This document shows, in pieces, positions 44,040 through 57,839 of a DNA stretch of 64,000 nt (positions are counted from its first letter, which is position 1; each line of letters opens with the position of its first letter). This stretch comes from Allium sativum (taxonomy: Eukaryota > Streptophyta > Magnoliopsida > Asparagales > Amaryllidaceae), in NCBI GenBank assembly GCA_030737875.1, contig CM060922.1, forward strand, positions 306,147,456 to 306,211,455. Direction: 5' to 3'. A program made the translations under genes and the position numbers. The notes below the pieces were generated by a model. That model did not search any database. It saw only the letters and a program-made list of their open reading frames with translations, and was not told where the DNA came from.

Positions 44040-44800
44040 TTCGATAATTCTTTCCTTCGAGAAGGTATATTTGATAAATCTATTCAATTTACTCTATTCG
44101 ATTAACCCTTATCAATTAACTTTATTCGATTAACCCTTATCAATTAACTCTATTGGACTAACGCTATTGGATTAACTCTATTTGATTTAACTCTAGTCTA
44201 TAACTCCTTTTGCTCTATTCGAATAAACCAAATTCGATTAACTCCTTTAATTCCATTCGAATAAACTATATTCGATTTATTCCTTTAACTTCATTTAACT
44301 CTATTCGAATAACTAATATTTGATAACTCTATTTAACTTTTATTCGAATAACTAATATTCAATAACTCCTTTTACTTTATTCGAATCACTAATATTCGAT
44401 TTAACTCTATTCGAATAACTAAATTCGATTAACTCCTCTTCGAATAAACTATTCATTTATAAAGATTTACTTTTAGTAACGGTTCTTCACTTTACAAATG
44501 ATTTCCTTTTTAGTAACGTTTTCCTTTTTATAACGTTTTCCTTTTTATAACATCCTATTCGGTTATAAACAAATTTCCTTTTTATAACTCTATTTATTTT
44601 CTGAATATTTCCTTTTTAATTCTATTTGTAAATGGTTTTACAAATATCTCTTCTTTCGATTTCATTTGTAAAGGTTTTACAAATATTCCCTATTCAATCC
44701 CATTTGTAAATGGTTTACAAACATTTCTCTTTCTGATTGATTTGTAAACGTTTTACAAACCTTTCTCTTTCTAATCTATTTGCAAATGGTTTGCAAATAA
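44040..44800. repeat. AT-rich simple tracts in F LTR
   Basis: First ttcgataac / attcgaataa units (44040-44440), then atttgtaaa..tttacaaat inverted units (44600-44800). Matching tracts in the right LTR at about 52000-52760. Confidence 0.85.
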
Positions 44801-47800
44801 TTCCTTTAGGGTTTTATTTCGAAGTATTTTCTATTTATAAATTATCCATTTATAAATAAATTTCTATTTATAAATATTCTGTTTATAAATATTCTCTTTT
44901 ATAAAATCCTCTGACTTAATAAATATTCTCTTTTCAGTATTCACTTTGAAAAATTCCCCTTTTCTCCAAATCCCGGTATGTTATGGTGTTTAACATATCA
45001 AATTACGATGTACAATATCGTCCATACACATATAATAACCAACATATTATAAATCACGTCATATATCACAATATATGAAAACAATAAAATAACTGTTGAG
45101 GAATCCAGTCGGATTCCTCCAACCTGTTTCCCTGCATCCACAGATGTTACACAATAAAATCAACATCACTTTCAGTTCCATATGATATATTCTGTTAAAT
45201 AGAATCAATATAGAAATTCAACTAACTGACTAGCAGTTCAATCAAACAGTCAGCACACAGTCAATCAGCCAATATTTAACAGTTCTAAAAATACAACATG
45301 AAATTATAAACTATTCAGAGTTAGTGAGATTTACTCACATTTCGCGTTAACCGTTAAATACGATTTGCGTCTGTTGATTCAGACGAACAATTTATTTTGC
45401 AATAAATTGTAACGAGCTCGGATTCACTCCCAGTCAGCTCCATTGTGTTTCTCCCATCCATACGATCCCAACGCAACTTACGGTTCATCAATCTGATATC
45501 GTATGTAGAAGATACGTATTTTAGAAGTTTATCTACAAATTTTGAATTTAAAATGAATCAACCTTTATTCGAATCGGGCTTTACCACTATTCACTTGGCC
45601 CATCATTCTTGGACCCGCCTAACCAGCCAAGCCCAAACCCGCCTTTACCCTTCTTCCTCTTCTGCCAGTCGCGGCTTCCTGTAGACCTCATCCTCATTTC
45701 AACGCCTTCATCAACCTTATTCTTCCACTCCTCTTATCACGAATTCAAGCTTTCTTCACCAATCCTTCTCTCTTCTTGAGCACTACCTTTTCCCCTTAAC
45801 TCTGACCAGCTCGCACCTAACTCCGAAATTCCGTCGCCCCCCTCTTTCCTGTACAGCTCAACTTGGAGCGACAGTTTTAATCACCGGAAACCCCTGAATT
45901 TTTCCACCAAACCCAACTTTATCCCCTTAATCCAAAACTAACCACCAAATCGAGAACGATTGCTTACATCCTTCGATCACCGGAACCCTAGGTTCTGCCG
46001 TATAATAACAAGGATAGTCCACAGAATCGAACCACATGAAACTGCTAGTAGATCGAAGAGGACCCTAGCTGGAATCTAAAAATACATATTTCCTTATTTT
46101 TAGAATTTAATTCTCTTTGTTTTGATTTTTCAAAGTTTACAAATTATGGGTTTTATGTGGTATTTATGCACAGTTTGGGTTGGTAAGCTTTGTGGCTGAG
46201 GAGAGAGGTTGTGTGGCCTTCAATTTGGCTAGGAAAAATGTTGGGATATTTTACTTTTGATTTATTTATTTTATTTATTCGATTTTCTATCCATCTTGGG
46301 TCCTTAAAAATCCCCGCAACCGCATACAATACCCAAAAATCATCAAACTGGACATGTAGCTAGAGTTCGACATTACGGTCCCAACGAAACTGGTTTCGTC
46401 GAATTCCGACTCCGTTTGCTCACACAGCGTATTTTTAACCGTCGAAATAATGACTGTTTCTCACTCTAAAAATCCGTAGACCACACAGTGACTCTAAAAA
46501 TCACGAAACTGGAAATCTAACAACCATTTGACATTGCGGATCCAACAAAATTAGTTTCGTCGAATTCTGAGGTCGTTTGCAAAACTGGCTATTTTTAAAG
46601 CTCTGAATGACCCATTTAAATATATAAATATATTCAAATATAATTAAATTAAATATAAATAAATTTGTATTATTGTATATATTCACAGTGGAAATACCAT
46701 ACAACTCTACTGGGATTTATAACTTGATATTTCAAATCCCGATTAAATCGATATTCGATTTAAAATGAATTTCCTTTGTTAAAATATAAATAATTCCTTT
46801 ATAATTTATAAAGGAATTCCACAACGACTTTTCTAAAATTTGATTTGAACATATCTCAAAATCTACACGACGAAATCCTGATTTTTCTCTTCCACTATAA
46901 AGATATACTCCATCAGCTCCACACGTTTCTTGTTTCACAGAAATCCGATTTAAAACGAACTCTGTACATTCAGTTTGAAGTTCAAATCGCCAATTTACGA
47001 ACTGCAGCGCCATTTCGAGCTCGATTTTAATTATAATATAATTATACGTTCAAACTATGGTTCAAATAATATATTCGTTATTCTAATTCAATTCTAAACT
47101 GAATTAAATATCACAGATGATCCAGTTCACACCATATCGCCACTTCAACCAATTCTGAATATTTCAGAATTAAATATATTATCTAATTATTATTTTAATT
47201 AAATATTCCCAGCTATTTAATTAAACCGCCATTTAATTCACTATATCACTATTTATATAATTAAATAAATTAATTATAATACCTCTGCAAATGTGGGTCA
47301 TTACATTCTTCCCCACTTAAAATAATTTCGTCCTCGAAATTGCTAAGGTAGAGGACGACCCTATCAACTGGTTAGAACATATTTGTTCACTTCTTAACTT
47401 CAGTTTCAACTGAACCAATTTAATTTCAATTAAATATTAATTAATTCTTATCAACGAAATTTTTCAGAAATACTGAAAATTTTCTAACTCCTTAATTTTT
47501 AGAAATTTTTTGCCAGCACCTCCTTTGTGCCGGCCAATACGTCAAACTCCAACTCGCCTCTCTGGGCCATCTCCAACCCAGAAGAAAATCAAACAGCCAA
47601 GCGGCTTGCCAATTCGGCTCATAAATCTTATATCCAATAGAAATATAAACTTGTACCTTTTTTCGGCATATCATTATATCCTTTCCACCTGTTATCAATT
47701 CAGCAGATACAAGGGTCATCCCAATCAAATCCCAATCTGCTTTTATCCACGACACAACCATTCGCTTATATCCGGGCCAAATATCATTTTAACTCGAGTT

Positions 47801-50005
47801 TCTTCTCGATTCCCAACTCTTAACTTGATTATCACATTACACTTCAAATTTGAATCTCACAATCCAATTTATCTTGATATTATTATAATTCAATCTCAGT
47901 TACCACTTTACTGGCTTTACTTTAATTCAATTTTGCTTTCACAAATTTCTGTTAAATTTGTTTTTAATTCAAACAGTCTTTCCCTAGGAGTTTTTAAATA
48001 GTTTACTCTTTTCAAAAATCAAAATTTCCTTTTGAACATGTCACTGAGCCCTTAATTAATGTTCCATTAGTTAAATCACTTCTCTATTTCTTTATCAATA
48101 TTTGTTAACCAAATATTTTCAATAACCATATTGGCCTTTTATGTTATTTGGAAAACATTTTTGAATACCGCCTTCCTTTATTTTCGAAACTTTAGAAAAT
48201 ATATGCTATTGGAAAATATTCCAATTACTTATCTCTTTTCCGATCTCGTTTGTTTCTATACGTAGGAAATATTCTTTATTATATTTCCAAGCTTACACTT
48301 ATTAGGGTTAAAACGGATGTTGTGTAAAACATCGTTACGACAACCCTAATACTATATTCAACTAACTCTTATTCAACATTGATCTTCAAGCCTGAAATCT
48401 TACTATTTATTTGTTAATAATGAAATCAATCAAGTTAGGGTATAACTACCTCTCAGACCTTGACTGAATAACATTTATAACGTCAAAATAGATATGACTA
48501 CTTACTCGAATAATCAATACCATACAACTACTTATTCACTTTTAAACACGTATACGCTTCCTCTTTCTATTCTTACTAGATTTTATTCTTAGTCTTCCTT
48601 TTTGACTATTCTATTTTTAAGTTCGTTTCCTTACCGACTTCTATATATATCGATACGTTGATTTCTAACTATCAAATTATCTTAAAAATATTTTAACTCC
48701 TTAAATTCCCAGAAAAATTCGCCATAACCTACTTTGTACCAGGAGCATCGGGATATTTCAAATAGCCTCCCATAGCCCTCACCAATCCAAAAGAAAAAGC
48801 CAAGCGGCTAGACGATACGGCGTATAAAATCTCATATATGAATTAAATACATACCTTTCGTCGAGCATTCTATTTGTATACCTTCATACTTATCCATACC
48901 TATCTCATGTATATTTATACCTGCCCAATCTATTTTAACTATACCTGATCGTTTTAACTCAATTCGTTAATTAATTTTTTAATTAACTCTTTAGTCTATT
49001 TCACTTTTATATTTGAACATGACATGTTCAAATATATTTTAACTTGCTTATTAATTAATTTGAATCCAAAATTCAAATTTAAGTTCTATATTCGATTTCA
49101 AATATCCATTTACAAATCCAATTCACCTTTCAAATTTCAACTTCAAATTCAAAACTCGATTAACTAATTCCTCTTCGACTTAGTTAATTCTATTCAATTT
49201 CTATTCAAATTTTATATCACTTCTATTGTTCAAATCTATATATCAAATTATATATATCAAATTCTATTCAAATTCCATATTATAAATTCCATTTTGAAAT
49301 TCAACACAACTTGTCTTTCCCAAAACAAATTCAAAACAGTATCTCTGGTAGTAATTCGTCACTTACAACTCGAAAATGAATACGGATGATGCAGCTGTCA
49401 TCATCGGAATCTATTTTCCAGCAATCGAAGTGAGTTCAATACTATAAAACCATTTCTAAACATTTCCACTTTGAAATTCATTTCAAAGTGTAATTCACAC
49501 TGCTTGTAAAACAATTTAAAATCTCCTAGGATCTTAAATTTTCCTTATGTTTAATCCATATCCATTTACAAACACTTATCCAATTTTCCAGAATTTTAAT
49601 TCAATTTCTGTTTTAAATTTCAGATTTAACTCATCTGATTTCACGTATTTCACTTATATGAATTCTGATTGGTTATTCACATAACCATTTTACTTATAAT
49701 CATACTCGATTATAATAACAACCAATATATCCCATATATTAAAATTTTGATATATGTATATATATATATATATATCTTCTCTATATCGAGATATACCTTG
49801 GGTAAGCTTATTTTAATTTACCCTCTTTTCAAAACATATCGTGTCGACCCATCGTATTCGAGTGTTTATAAACTCCTACTGATACAGTGGATCAAACTGA
49901 TCGACCAGAACCCATAAACAACTCAACCAATGAATCTCCACAATATAAAACTACTTTATATCAAATTACAAATACGCACTCGTATATATACACTCAAACT
50001 CAATC

Positions 50006-50024
50006 TAGGGTATTACTAACCCTA
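50006..50024 (-). other. PBS-proximal hairpin of F
   Basis: TAGGGT, loop ATTACTA, ACCCTA. Counterpart of C1 18536-18554 with an A-T pair changed to G-C. Confidence 0.75.
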
Positions 50025-50070
50025 TCTCTACCGAGTCATGCCACAGAGCCAAGGTAATTCACTTAACCAC

Positions 50071-50082
50071 ACTCTGATACCA
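50071..50082 (-). other. Primer binding site of F
   Basis: Sense TGGTATCAGAGT, 11 of 12 to the initiator-Met site, two bases from the LTR. Confidence 0.9.
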
Positions 50083-50084
50083 AC

Positions 50085-53000
50085 TGTAATGACCCGGGTT
50101 TTTGACGATCCTGGTTATCCGATATACAACACATATCGAACATCCAAGGATTGGAAATAACGGGTTATTAATGAAAGAAATTAGAGGGTGAGGAAAGATA
50201 AGATAGAAACTTAGAATAGAAGAAGAAGAAGAACACAACATCAGAGTAACACGAACCTCACAGCGGAACGAATAACATATAATAGATAACATATCTTTGA
50301 AATATAAATCTGTACTTGAATATACATATCATTTTCAAAGTACAACACTTACAACACAGCGGAAATAAACTATAGCTATAAAATCCTGAAGCCTCCTGCT
50401 CCAGCTCTTCAAGTATCTGTAAATCCCGACTACTTGACTGCCCGTACAAAATGGGGCACCCAAGAGTTTAGGGAAAACAAAACAAAATAAACTTCGGGTC
50501 AGTCATGGGACTAGTACGAGTAAAACAGTTTAAGCAGGTAAATGATATCTCATAAGACCATGCCGTATAACGGAACGGGTTTTTCCCTTATGAGAATCCA
50601 AATTATCTTTATATCGAAAACCTTTTGATATTATAATAATGTCTATCAACCACAATATAATAATCATCTAGTAGAAACGCTTTCATCTCACGTTCTACAT
50701 ATATAGTATAAAATCAAAACTGCAAGCACGTATTGGGTAATGGATTTCCAACTATGACAAGGTATGGAACCACCTTTCGCTAGTGTACCTCTAGAGAGGA
50801 ATGCACTGGATTCAACAAGAACATCTTGCAACCCGGCCACACATGACCGACCACTCATTTCGCTTGAGTGTATCGAATGTATATCACCAATGGTTGGGAT
50901 CAGCAACCGTTTCCCGAATGGGACAGCATCAACAATAGATTTTTAGAAGTAAATGAAACTCTAGATCAGGTGATTATACACCCTACTTCGGAGCGACCGA
51001 CTTAGCCATGCTGCCTGCCCGATTTCTGTCATTTACCAGATGTGAGGCTTGAGGTTACGCCTTATCATCATAGCAGATTCACTTTGAATGCCACATCGTC
51101 AAATCCATCAAATCACCGATTGACGTCCTCAACCGTATATTATGTGTTAGCTAAAAGAAGTTTCCTTCTCCGCTTCAACTCTTGGTACGGTTGAAGAAAT
51201 CAATGTACGTCACCTTTCTGAAAATACTCTGTTAGACATTCATCCATACAAGTCATCCAGGAACAAGATGAACCGAAGGTACTATTCAGTATATCCATCT
51301 TAGGCACTGTTAACTAAGACTTATACAATAGCCCTTGCACTATACCCCGTCTTCAAATTTTCTTTGGCGTATATGATTCGCAACTCTTATGCCAATACAG
51401 AGTGGTTCTTTGGATAATAATCCAACTGGTCTCTCCATATTAACAACGTTAAAATGGTCAAAAACTTTGATAGTCGGTGAGTTAACTATCAAAGAAAAAC
51501 ACGTGTGCAAACAACGATATCATTTCCAAAGGGAAATTATATCGAATCAACCATCATTTATCATTTATCTCTTTAGTTCATTTTTCATCTCCTGTTTCCC
51601 TATATTCAACATTTCTTATTTTCTAAATTTAGAAAATATATGTTATTACCATTGGAAAAAATTTCCATTTCTTGTTTTCTATTTCAGAAAACATTCCTGG
51701 TTCTTATTTGGAAAACATTTCCAAAACTCCTTCATTGGACTTAGACAGATGTTTAAACAAACCATCGCGATGCCAACTCAACCCATTACGCTTATTAACT
51801 AAATTCCTTTAACCCACCTTCACTATCGAACCTTAACCATTCCTTAGTTAAAAATGAAGTCAATCAAGTTGGGGTAATACTACCTCTCAGACCTTAACTG
51901 ATCAACGTTTCTAACCTTGAAATAGACAAAGTTCACCTTTTAATTCTTTAACAAACTTCCTTACGTAACTCTTTTTCGAATCATCTCTATTCGATAATTC
52001 TTTCCTTCGATAAGGTAAATTCGATAACTCTATTCAATTTACTCTATTCGATTAACCCTTATCAATTAACTCTATTCGATTAACCTTTATCAATTAACTC
52101 TATTGGACTAACGCTATTGGATTAACTCTATTTGATTTAACTCTAGTCGATAACTCCTTTCACTCTATTCGAATAAACCAAATTCGATTAACTCCTTTAA
52201 TTCCATTCGAATAAACTATATTCGATTTATTCCTTTCACTCCATTTCACTCTATTCGAATAACTAATATTTGATAACTCTGTTTAACTCTTATTCGAATA
52301 ATTAATATTCAATAACTCCTTTTACTTTATTCGAATCACTAATATTCGATTTAACTCTATTCGAATAACTAAATTCGATTAACTCCTTTTATAATAAACT
52401 ATTCATTTATAAAGATTTACTTTTAGTAACGGTTCTTCACTTTACAAATGATTTCCTTTTTAGTAACATTTTCCTTTTAATAACGTTTTCCTTTTTATAA
52501 CATCCTATTCGGTTATAAACAAATTTCCTTTTTATAACTCTATTTATTTTCTAAATATTTCCTTTTTAATTCTATTTGTAAATGGTTTTACAAATATCTC
52601 CTCTTTCGATTTCTTTTGTAAAGGTTTTACAAATACTCCCTATTCAATTCCATTTGTAAATGGTTTACAAACATTTCTCTTTCTGATTGATTTGTAAATG
52701 TTTTACAAAACTTTCTCTTTCTAATCTATTTGCAAATGGTTTGCAAATAATTCCTTTAGGGTTTTATTCTATGTATTTTCTATTAATAAATAATCCATTT
52801 ATAAATAAATTTCTATTTATAAATATTCTGTTTATAAATATTCTCTTTTATAAAATCCTCTGACTTTATAAATATTCTCTTTTCAGTATTCACTTTGACA
52901 AATTCCCCTTTTCTCCAAATCCTGTTATGTTATGGTGTTTAACATATCAAATTACGATGTCTAATATCATCCATACACATATAATCAACAATAGATTATA

Positions 53001-55267
53001 AATCACGTCATATATCACAATATATGAAAACAATAAAATAACTGTTGAGGAATCCAGTCGGATTCCTCCAACCTGTTTCCCTACATCCACAGATGTTACA
53101 CAATAAAATCAACATCACTTTCAGTTCCATATGATATATTCTGTTAAACATAATCAATATAGAAATTCAACTAACTGACTAGCAGTTCAATCAAACACTC
53201 AACACACAATCAATCAGCCAATATTTAACAGTTCTAAAAATACAACATGAAATTATAAACTGTTCAGAGTTAGTGAGATTTACTCACATTTCGCGTTAAC
53301 CGTTAAATACGATTTGCGTCTGTTGATTCAGACGAACGATTTATTTTGCAATAAATTGTAACAAACTCGGATTCACACCCAGTCAGCTCCATTGTGTTGC
53401 TCCCGTCCGTACGATCCCAACGCAAATTACGGTTCGTCAATCTGATATCGTATGTAGCAGATATGTATTTTAGAAGTTTATCTACAAATTTTGAATTTAA
53501 AACGAATCAACCTTTATTCGAATCGGGCTTTACCACTATTCACTTGGCCCATCATTCTTGGACCCGCCTAACCAGCCAAGCCCAAACCCGCCTTTACCCT
53601 TCTTCCTCTTCTACCATTCGTGGCTTCCTATAGACCTCATCCTCATTTCAATGCCTTCATCCACCTTATTCTTCCACTCCTCTTATCACAAATTCAAGCT
53701 TTCTTCACCAACCCTTCTCTCTTCTTGAGCACTACCTTTTCCCCTTAACTCTGACCAGCTCGCACCTCACTCCGAAATTCCGTCCCCCCCTCCCCCCCCC
53801 CCCCACTTTCCTATACAGCTCAACTTGGAGCAACAGTTTTAATCACCGGAAACCCCAGAATTTTGCCACCAAACCCAACTCTATCTCCTTAATCCAAAAC
53901 TAACCACCAAATCGAGAACGATTGCTTACATCCTTCGATCACTGGAACCCTAGGTTCTGCCGTATAATAATAATGACAGTCCATAGAATCGAACCACATG
54001 AAACTGCTAGTAGATCGAAAAGGACCCTAGCAGGAATCTAAAAATACATATTTCCTGATTTTTAGAATTTAATTCTCTTTGTTTTGATTTTTCAAAGTTT
54101 ACAAATTATGGGTTTTATGCGGTATTTATGCACTGTTTGGGTTGGTAAGCTTTGTGGATGAGGAGAGAGGTTGCGTGGCCTTCAATTTGGCAAGGAAAAA
54201 TGTTGGGATATTTTATTTTTGATTTATTTATTTTATTTATTCGATTTTCTATCCGTCTTGGGACCTTAAAAATCCTTGCGACCACATACGATACCCAAAA
54301 ATCATCAAACTGGACATGTAGCTAGAGTTCGACATTACGGTCCCAACGAAACTGGTTTCGTCGAATTCCGACTACGTTTGCTCACACAGCGTATTTTTAA
54401 CCATCGAAATACTGACTGTTTCTCACTCTAAAAATCCGTAGGACCACACAGTGACTCTAAAAATCATAAAACTGGAAATCTAACAACTATTTGACATTGC
54501 GGATCCAACAAAATTAGTTTCGTCGAATTCTGAGATCGTTTGCAAAACTGGCTATTTTTAAAGCTCTAAATGACCCATTTAAATATATAAATATATTTAA
54601 ATATAATTAAATTAAATATGAATAAATTTGTATTATCGTATATATTCACAGTGGAATACCATACAGCTCTACTGGGATTTATAACTAGATATTTCAAATC
54701 CCGATTAAATCGATATTCGATTTAAAATGAATTTCCTTTGTTAAAATATAAATAATTCCTTTATAATTTATAAAGGAATTCCATAGCGACTTTTCTAAAA
54801 TTTGATTTGAACATATCTCAAAATCTACACGAAGAAATCCTGATTTTTCTCTTCCACTAGAAAGATATACTACACCAGCTCCATATGTTTCTTGGTTCAC
54901 AGAAAACTGATTTAAAACGAACTCTGTACATTCAGTTTGAAGTTCGAATCGCTAATTTACGAACTACAGCGCCATTTCGAGCTCGATTTTAATTATAATA
55001 TAATTATGCGTTCAAACTATGGTTCAAATAATATATTCGTTATTCTAATTCAATTCTAAACTGAATTAAATATCACAGATGATCCAGTTCACACCATATC
55101 GCCATTTCAGCCAATTCTGATTATTTCAGAATTAAATATATTATTTAATTATTATTTTAATTAAATATTCCCAGCTATTTAATTAAACCACCATTTAATT
55201 CACTATATCACTATTTATATAATTAAATAAATTAATTATAATACCTCTGCAAATGCGGGTCATTACA
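50085..55267 (-). repeat. Element F 5' LTR (right copy)
   Basis: Begins tgtaatgaccc; a diverged copy of 42135-47305. A C-rich run of about 20 bases near 53784-53805 is expanded relative to the left copy. Confidence 0.94.
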
Positions 55268-55272
55268 ATAGT
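55268..55272. other. Target site duplication of F, right copy (atagt)
   Basis: Matches 42130-42134. Confidence 0.93.
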
Positions 55273-55280
55273 TATGTACA

Positions 55281-56725
55281 ATAATCTCCCCTTTTGATGA
55301 TGACAAACATATAATAAGATTTTGAAAACAGTAAATGTGTTTGATAGTGAATTGTGGAACTCCCCCTAAATATACGCTCCCCCTAAAACAAAACTCCTCA
55401 TATATATGTGCATGAGTGAAAAAGAATAAAAAATAAAATTTCAAAGTTAAAATATTATAAAATATTCACTCATAAATCAAAATCTTAACTCATTCTCCCC
55501 ATTTTATTATCATCAAAAGGAGACAAAAATTATAATAGTGATGAAAAAAATTGACTAAAAATATATAATTAGCTCAAGAGAGAGAATGTTCATCATAAAT
55601 CTCATTCAATCAAAAAAAAATCATAATATCCTTAGAACTAGTGGAAAATTTCACATTGTAGAATGATGAATTTTATTAAAATGAAGAGAGTTAAAAAATA
55701 TGATTCCAATTATTTTCAAATAATTTTTTTTATTATAGAATGAGCACAAAATAGTGATGAATCTGGACTACGATTATATATTCAAAATAAGTGATGTAAT
55801 TAAATGATCTCAAATTCCAATAGTTGTCAATCAACAAATCATAATATACCATAGGATATTAATACATTTCACAAATTTGAAAATGGGCTGATAGGCTAGT
55901 TTTCACACACTAAGGAGGATTTCATTCAAATTTTTATTTATATTAAAAAATATATTTTCTTTTTCTTTTCATTTAAGAGCACATTGACCATGCATAACTA
56001 GATCTTGTATTTTTAAATGTGGTCAGCTTAAATTATAAACAATCTCTTCACCATGCATGACCAGAGCATGAATTTTTAAATGAGGTTAGCGAAACATTTA
56101 TGTATACTATATTTTTACCATTTTCTTTTTAAAAACCTCCTCAGTATATAGAACCAATATGGATGATAGAAATATGGTAGGTACATAAATGATTGTGAGT
56201 AATTTTCTAAATTAATCTTATTATGAAACATGCTTAACTGTACCGGGATTTTTGCAAATTTTCAATTATCTCTATTTCTGGAAAATAATACGGTTACATT
56301 TCTATCATACATTTTGAAACAGCATCTTTAAGACGATTTAAAAAAAATAAACTCTCCACGTTAATATAAAATCACGAGGGATGACAACATGATGATAGAA
56401 AATGAAGATGGTCATGAAATAAGCGCCAATTCAAAGATATTATAAAATTGTTCAATTATCTTGAAAATTCAAATAAAACTTCCTCTTGTTGTGTAGTCAC
56501 AATTCATCACAATTTCAAAATTCTGATAATAATTTTGGTGAATTCTAAATATAAATTGATTTGGTTATTGATTTCAATTTTTGAATAAATAATAAATAAA
56601 TGATTTTAAAATTGAAAATCAATTACAATAGGGATTTGAAAGATCCATACAGTTTGAAAATTAGTTTAAATCTTATCAATCAAAAATGGATTAATGTGAA
56701 AAATATTCAAACACCTGATACCACT
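55281..56725 (-). mobile_element. Copia element G interior, non-coding
   Basis: Starts with a copia/SIRE-type PPT region (sense catcatcaaaaggggagat at about 55283-55303) right after the LTR end gtaca (55280). It ends at a PBS-like site (56712-56723, sense TGGTATCAGGTG, 8 leading bases matching initiator-Met) before tgttatctcc at 56726. Between them no pol is seen. Two related segments with ccatgca..tttttaaatg..ggt lie at about 55985-56025 and 56050-56090. Probably an internally deleted copia element. Confidence 0.55.
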
Positions 56726-57660
56726 TGTTATCTCCATTAACGAGGATTTTAATACCAACCTAGTGGCTAATAAAGGTATCTCAGACAACAATATCCAATC
56801 ACCAAGCCCAAGTAGCCATCAAAACATTTTCAAAATGATTCCTTTAATCAAAACAGCAGAACAGTTAGATTCAGGACAAGCAAACATAAGATTTTTTTTA
56901 AAAGATTTTGCATCAGGCTAAAGATATGATTCATGGTCCAAGTTTAGAAACAATTTATTTGAAATTACTTGAAGGGATGTGAAAACATCAAGATTCAATG
57001 ATCAATCACACAAGATTATTAATTTTAGTTCCACGAAGTGTGTGAGATTAAGATATAAAAATTTCAAATGATTTCAAACAATTAAATATCCAACCCAAAT
57101 GATAATGAATAAGAATGAATTTTAAGATGCAATACAATGAGTTCGAGAAAAATGATTTTCAATTCAGAACAGACAAGCCAATCCAAAAACGAATGAAATT
57201 ATCACAACTAAAAAATAGTAATGTGATGTAATGAGTATAATTTTTAAAGTCTTTCTAAAATGAATTAGAAGAAACTCAAAATAGCAAAGGTGTGTGAAAT
57301 TTCATTAATTTTTTAGATCCTAAAAAAATTAGAATTAAAAATAGAAGTGTTTAAGTACGATAAGAATGCTTCAGCACTGTTTGGAATTAAGAAATCAGTA
57401 AAGAAAATAAACTTAAAAATAATTGCAGACATTAACAATTTTGAATTCCAGATCTGGAAATCATTAAAACACGAGAATTTTATACAAATGAAGAAAATTT
57501 CTAGAAAAACAGGAATTCTACAATTTGAAGTTGAGAAGCTCAAGAAGTAAAAAAAATGGTAATGATAAAGCAAAAAACAAAAATCAATAAAAAAATAGAA
57601 GGGGTAGAAGGAGAAATATAAATAATATAAATAGAGAATATATACAAACAAATGTGGGTC
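56726..57660 (-). repeat. Putative right LTR of G, end uncertain
   Basis: Starts tgttatctcc after the PBS-like site. AT-rich with no gene. The overlapping frames at 57313-57651 and 57347-57550 lie on opposite strands and look compositional. I could not locate the LTR end; the boundary with H is a guess. Confidence 0.35.
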
Positions 57661-57839
57661 TAGAGATCATACCTGATTTCGATGCGAACCAATGAATCTC
57701 TAACTCGACAAACTTGGCTAAGGAGTATATATCGAGAAGCTTCAATTCAAATATGAAATAGACTTTGGTTCTTCTAGAAGGTTGTTCCTCGGCTAGCCTC
57801 TGGTACCTAAGTGTTTAGAGGGTCGAGTGGTCTATCAAA

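Larger units (their letters stand above)
42135..47305 (-). repeat. Element F 3' LTR (left copy)
   Basis: Begins tgtaacgacccgg and ends gtgggtcattaca. It includes hairpin I (42550-42563), hairpin II (42599-42644), a Taq-like ttcgaataa tract (44040-44440), a tttacaaa tract (44600-44800) and two cggtccc / cggatcc units (46370 and 46540). The frame 43439-43852 persists in both LTRs with substitutions but has no recognisable fold or family. Confidence 0.94.
47306..50084 (-). other. F internal region, non-coding
   Basis: PPT at 47306-47320 (sense aagtggggaagaa), pre-PPT hairpin at 47324-47341 (AATTTCG, AGGA, CGAAATT in sense), then AT-rich DNA with two blocks like the C1 interior: one near 47505-47540 and one at 48720-48840 (cgccataacct..., tttcaaatagcctccc). 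A hairpin at 50006-50024 sits next to the PBS. The 163-codon frame at 47510-48001 is not protein-like. Confidence 0.82.
42135..55267 (-). mobile_element. Element F: non-autonomous gypsy element with 5.2-kb LTRs
   Basis: 13.1-kb minus-strand element with LTRs at 42135-47305 (5171 bp) and 50085-55267 (5183 bp), PBS, PPT and an atagt duplication. The 2.8-kb interior has no gag or pol similarity. The LTRs differ by many substitutions and small indels, so this is older than A and B. LTR start, leader hairpins and pre-PPT hairpin place it with C and D. Confidence 0.94.

Noticed and set aside
47510..48001. 163-codon frame in F interior
   Set aside because: AT-driven Ile/Asn/Ser/Leu composition with no domain; no support as gag or any other protein.
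56726..57660. LTR pair between 41286-42134 and 56726-57660
   Set aside because: I could not see clear sequence identity between the two, so they are only proposed from PBS and PPT positions and not reported as a confirmed pair.
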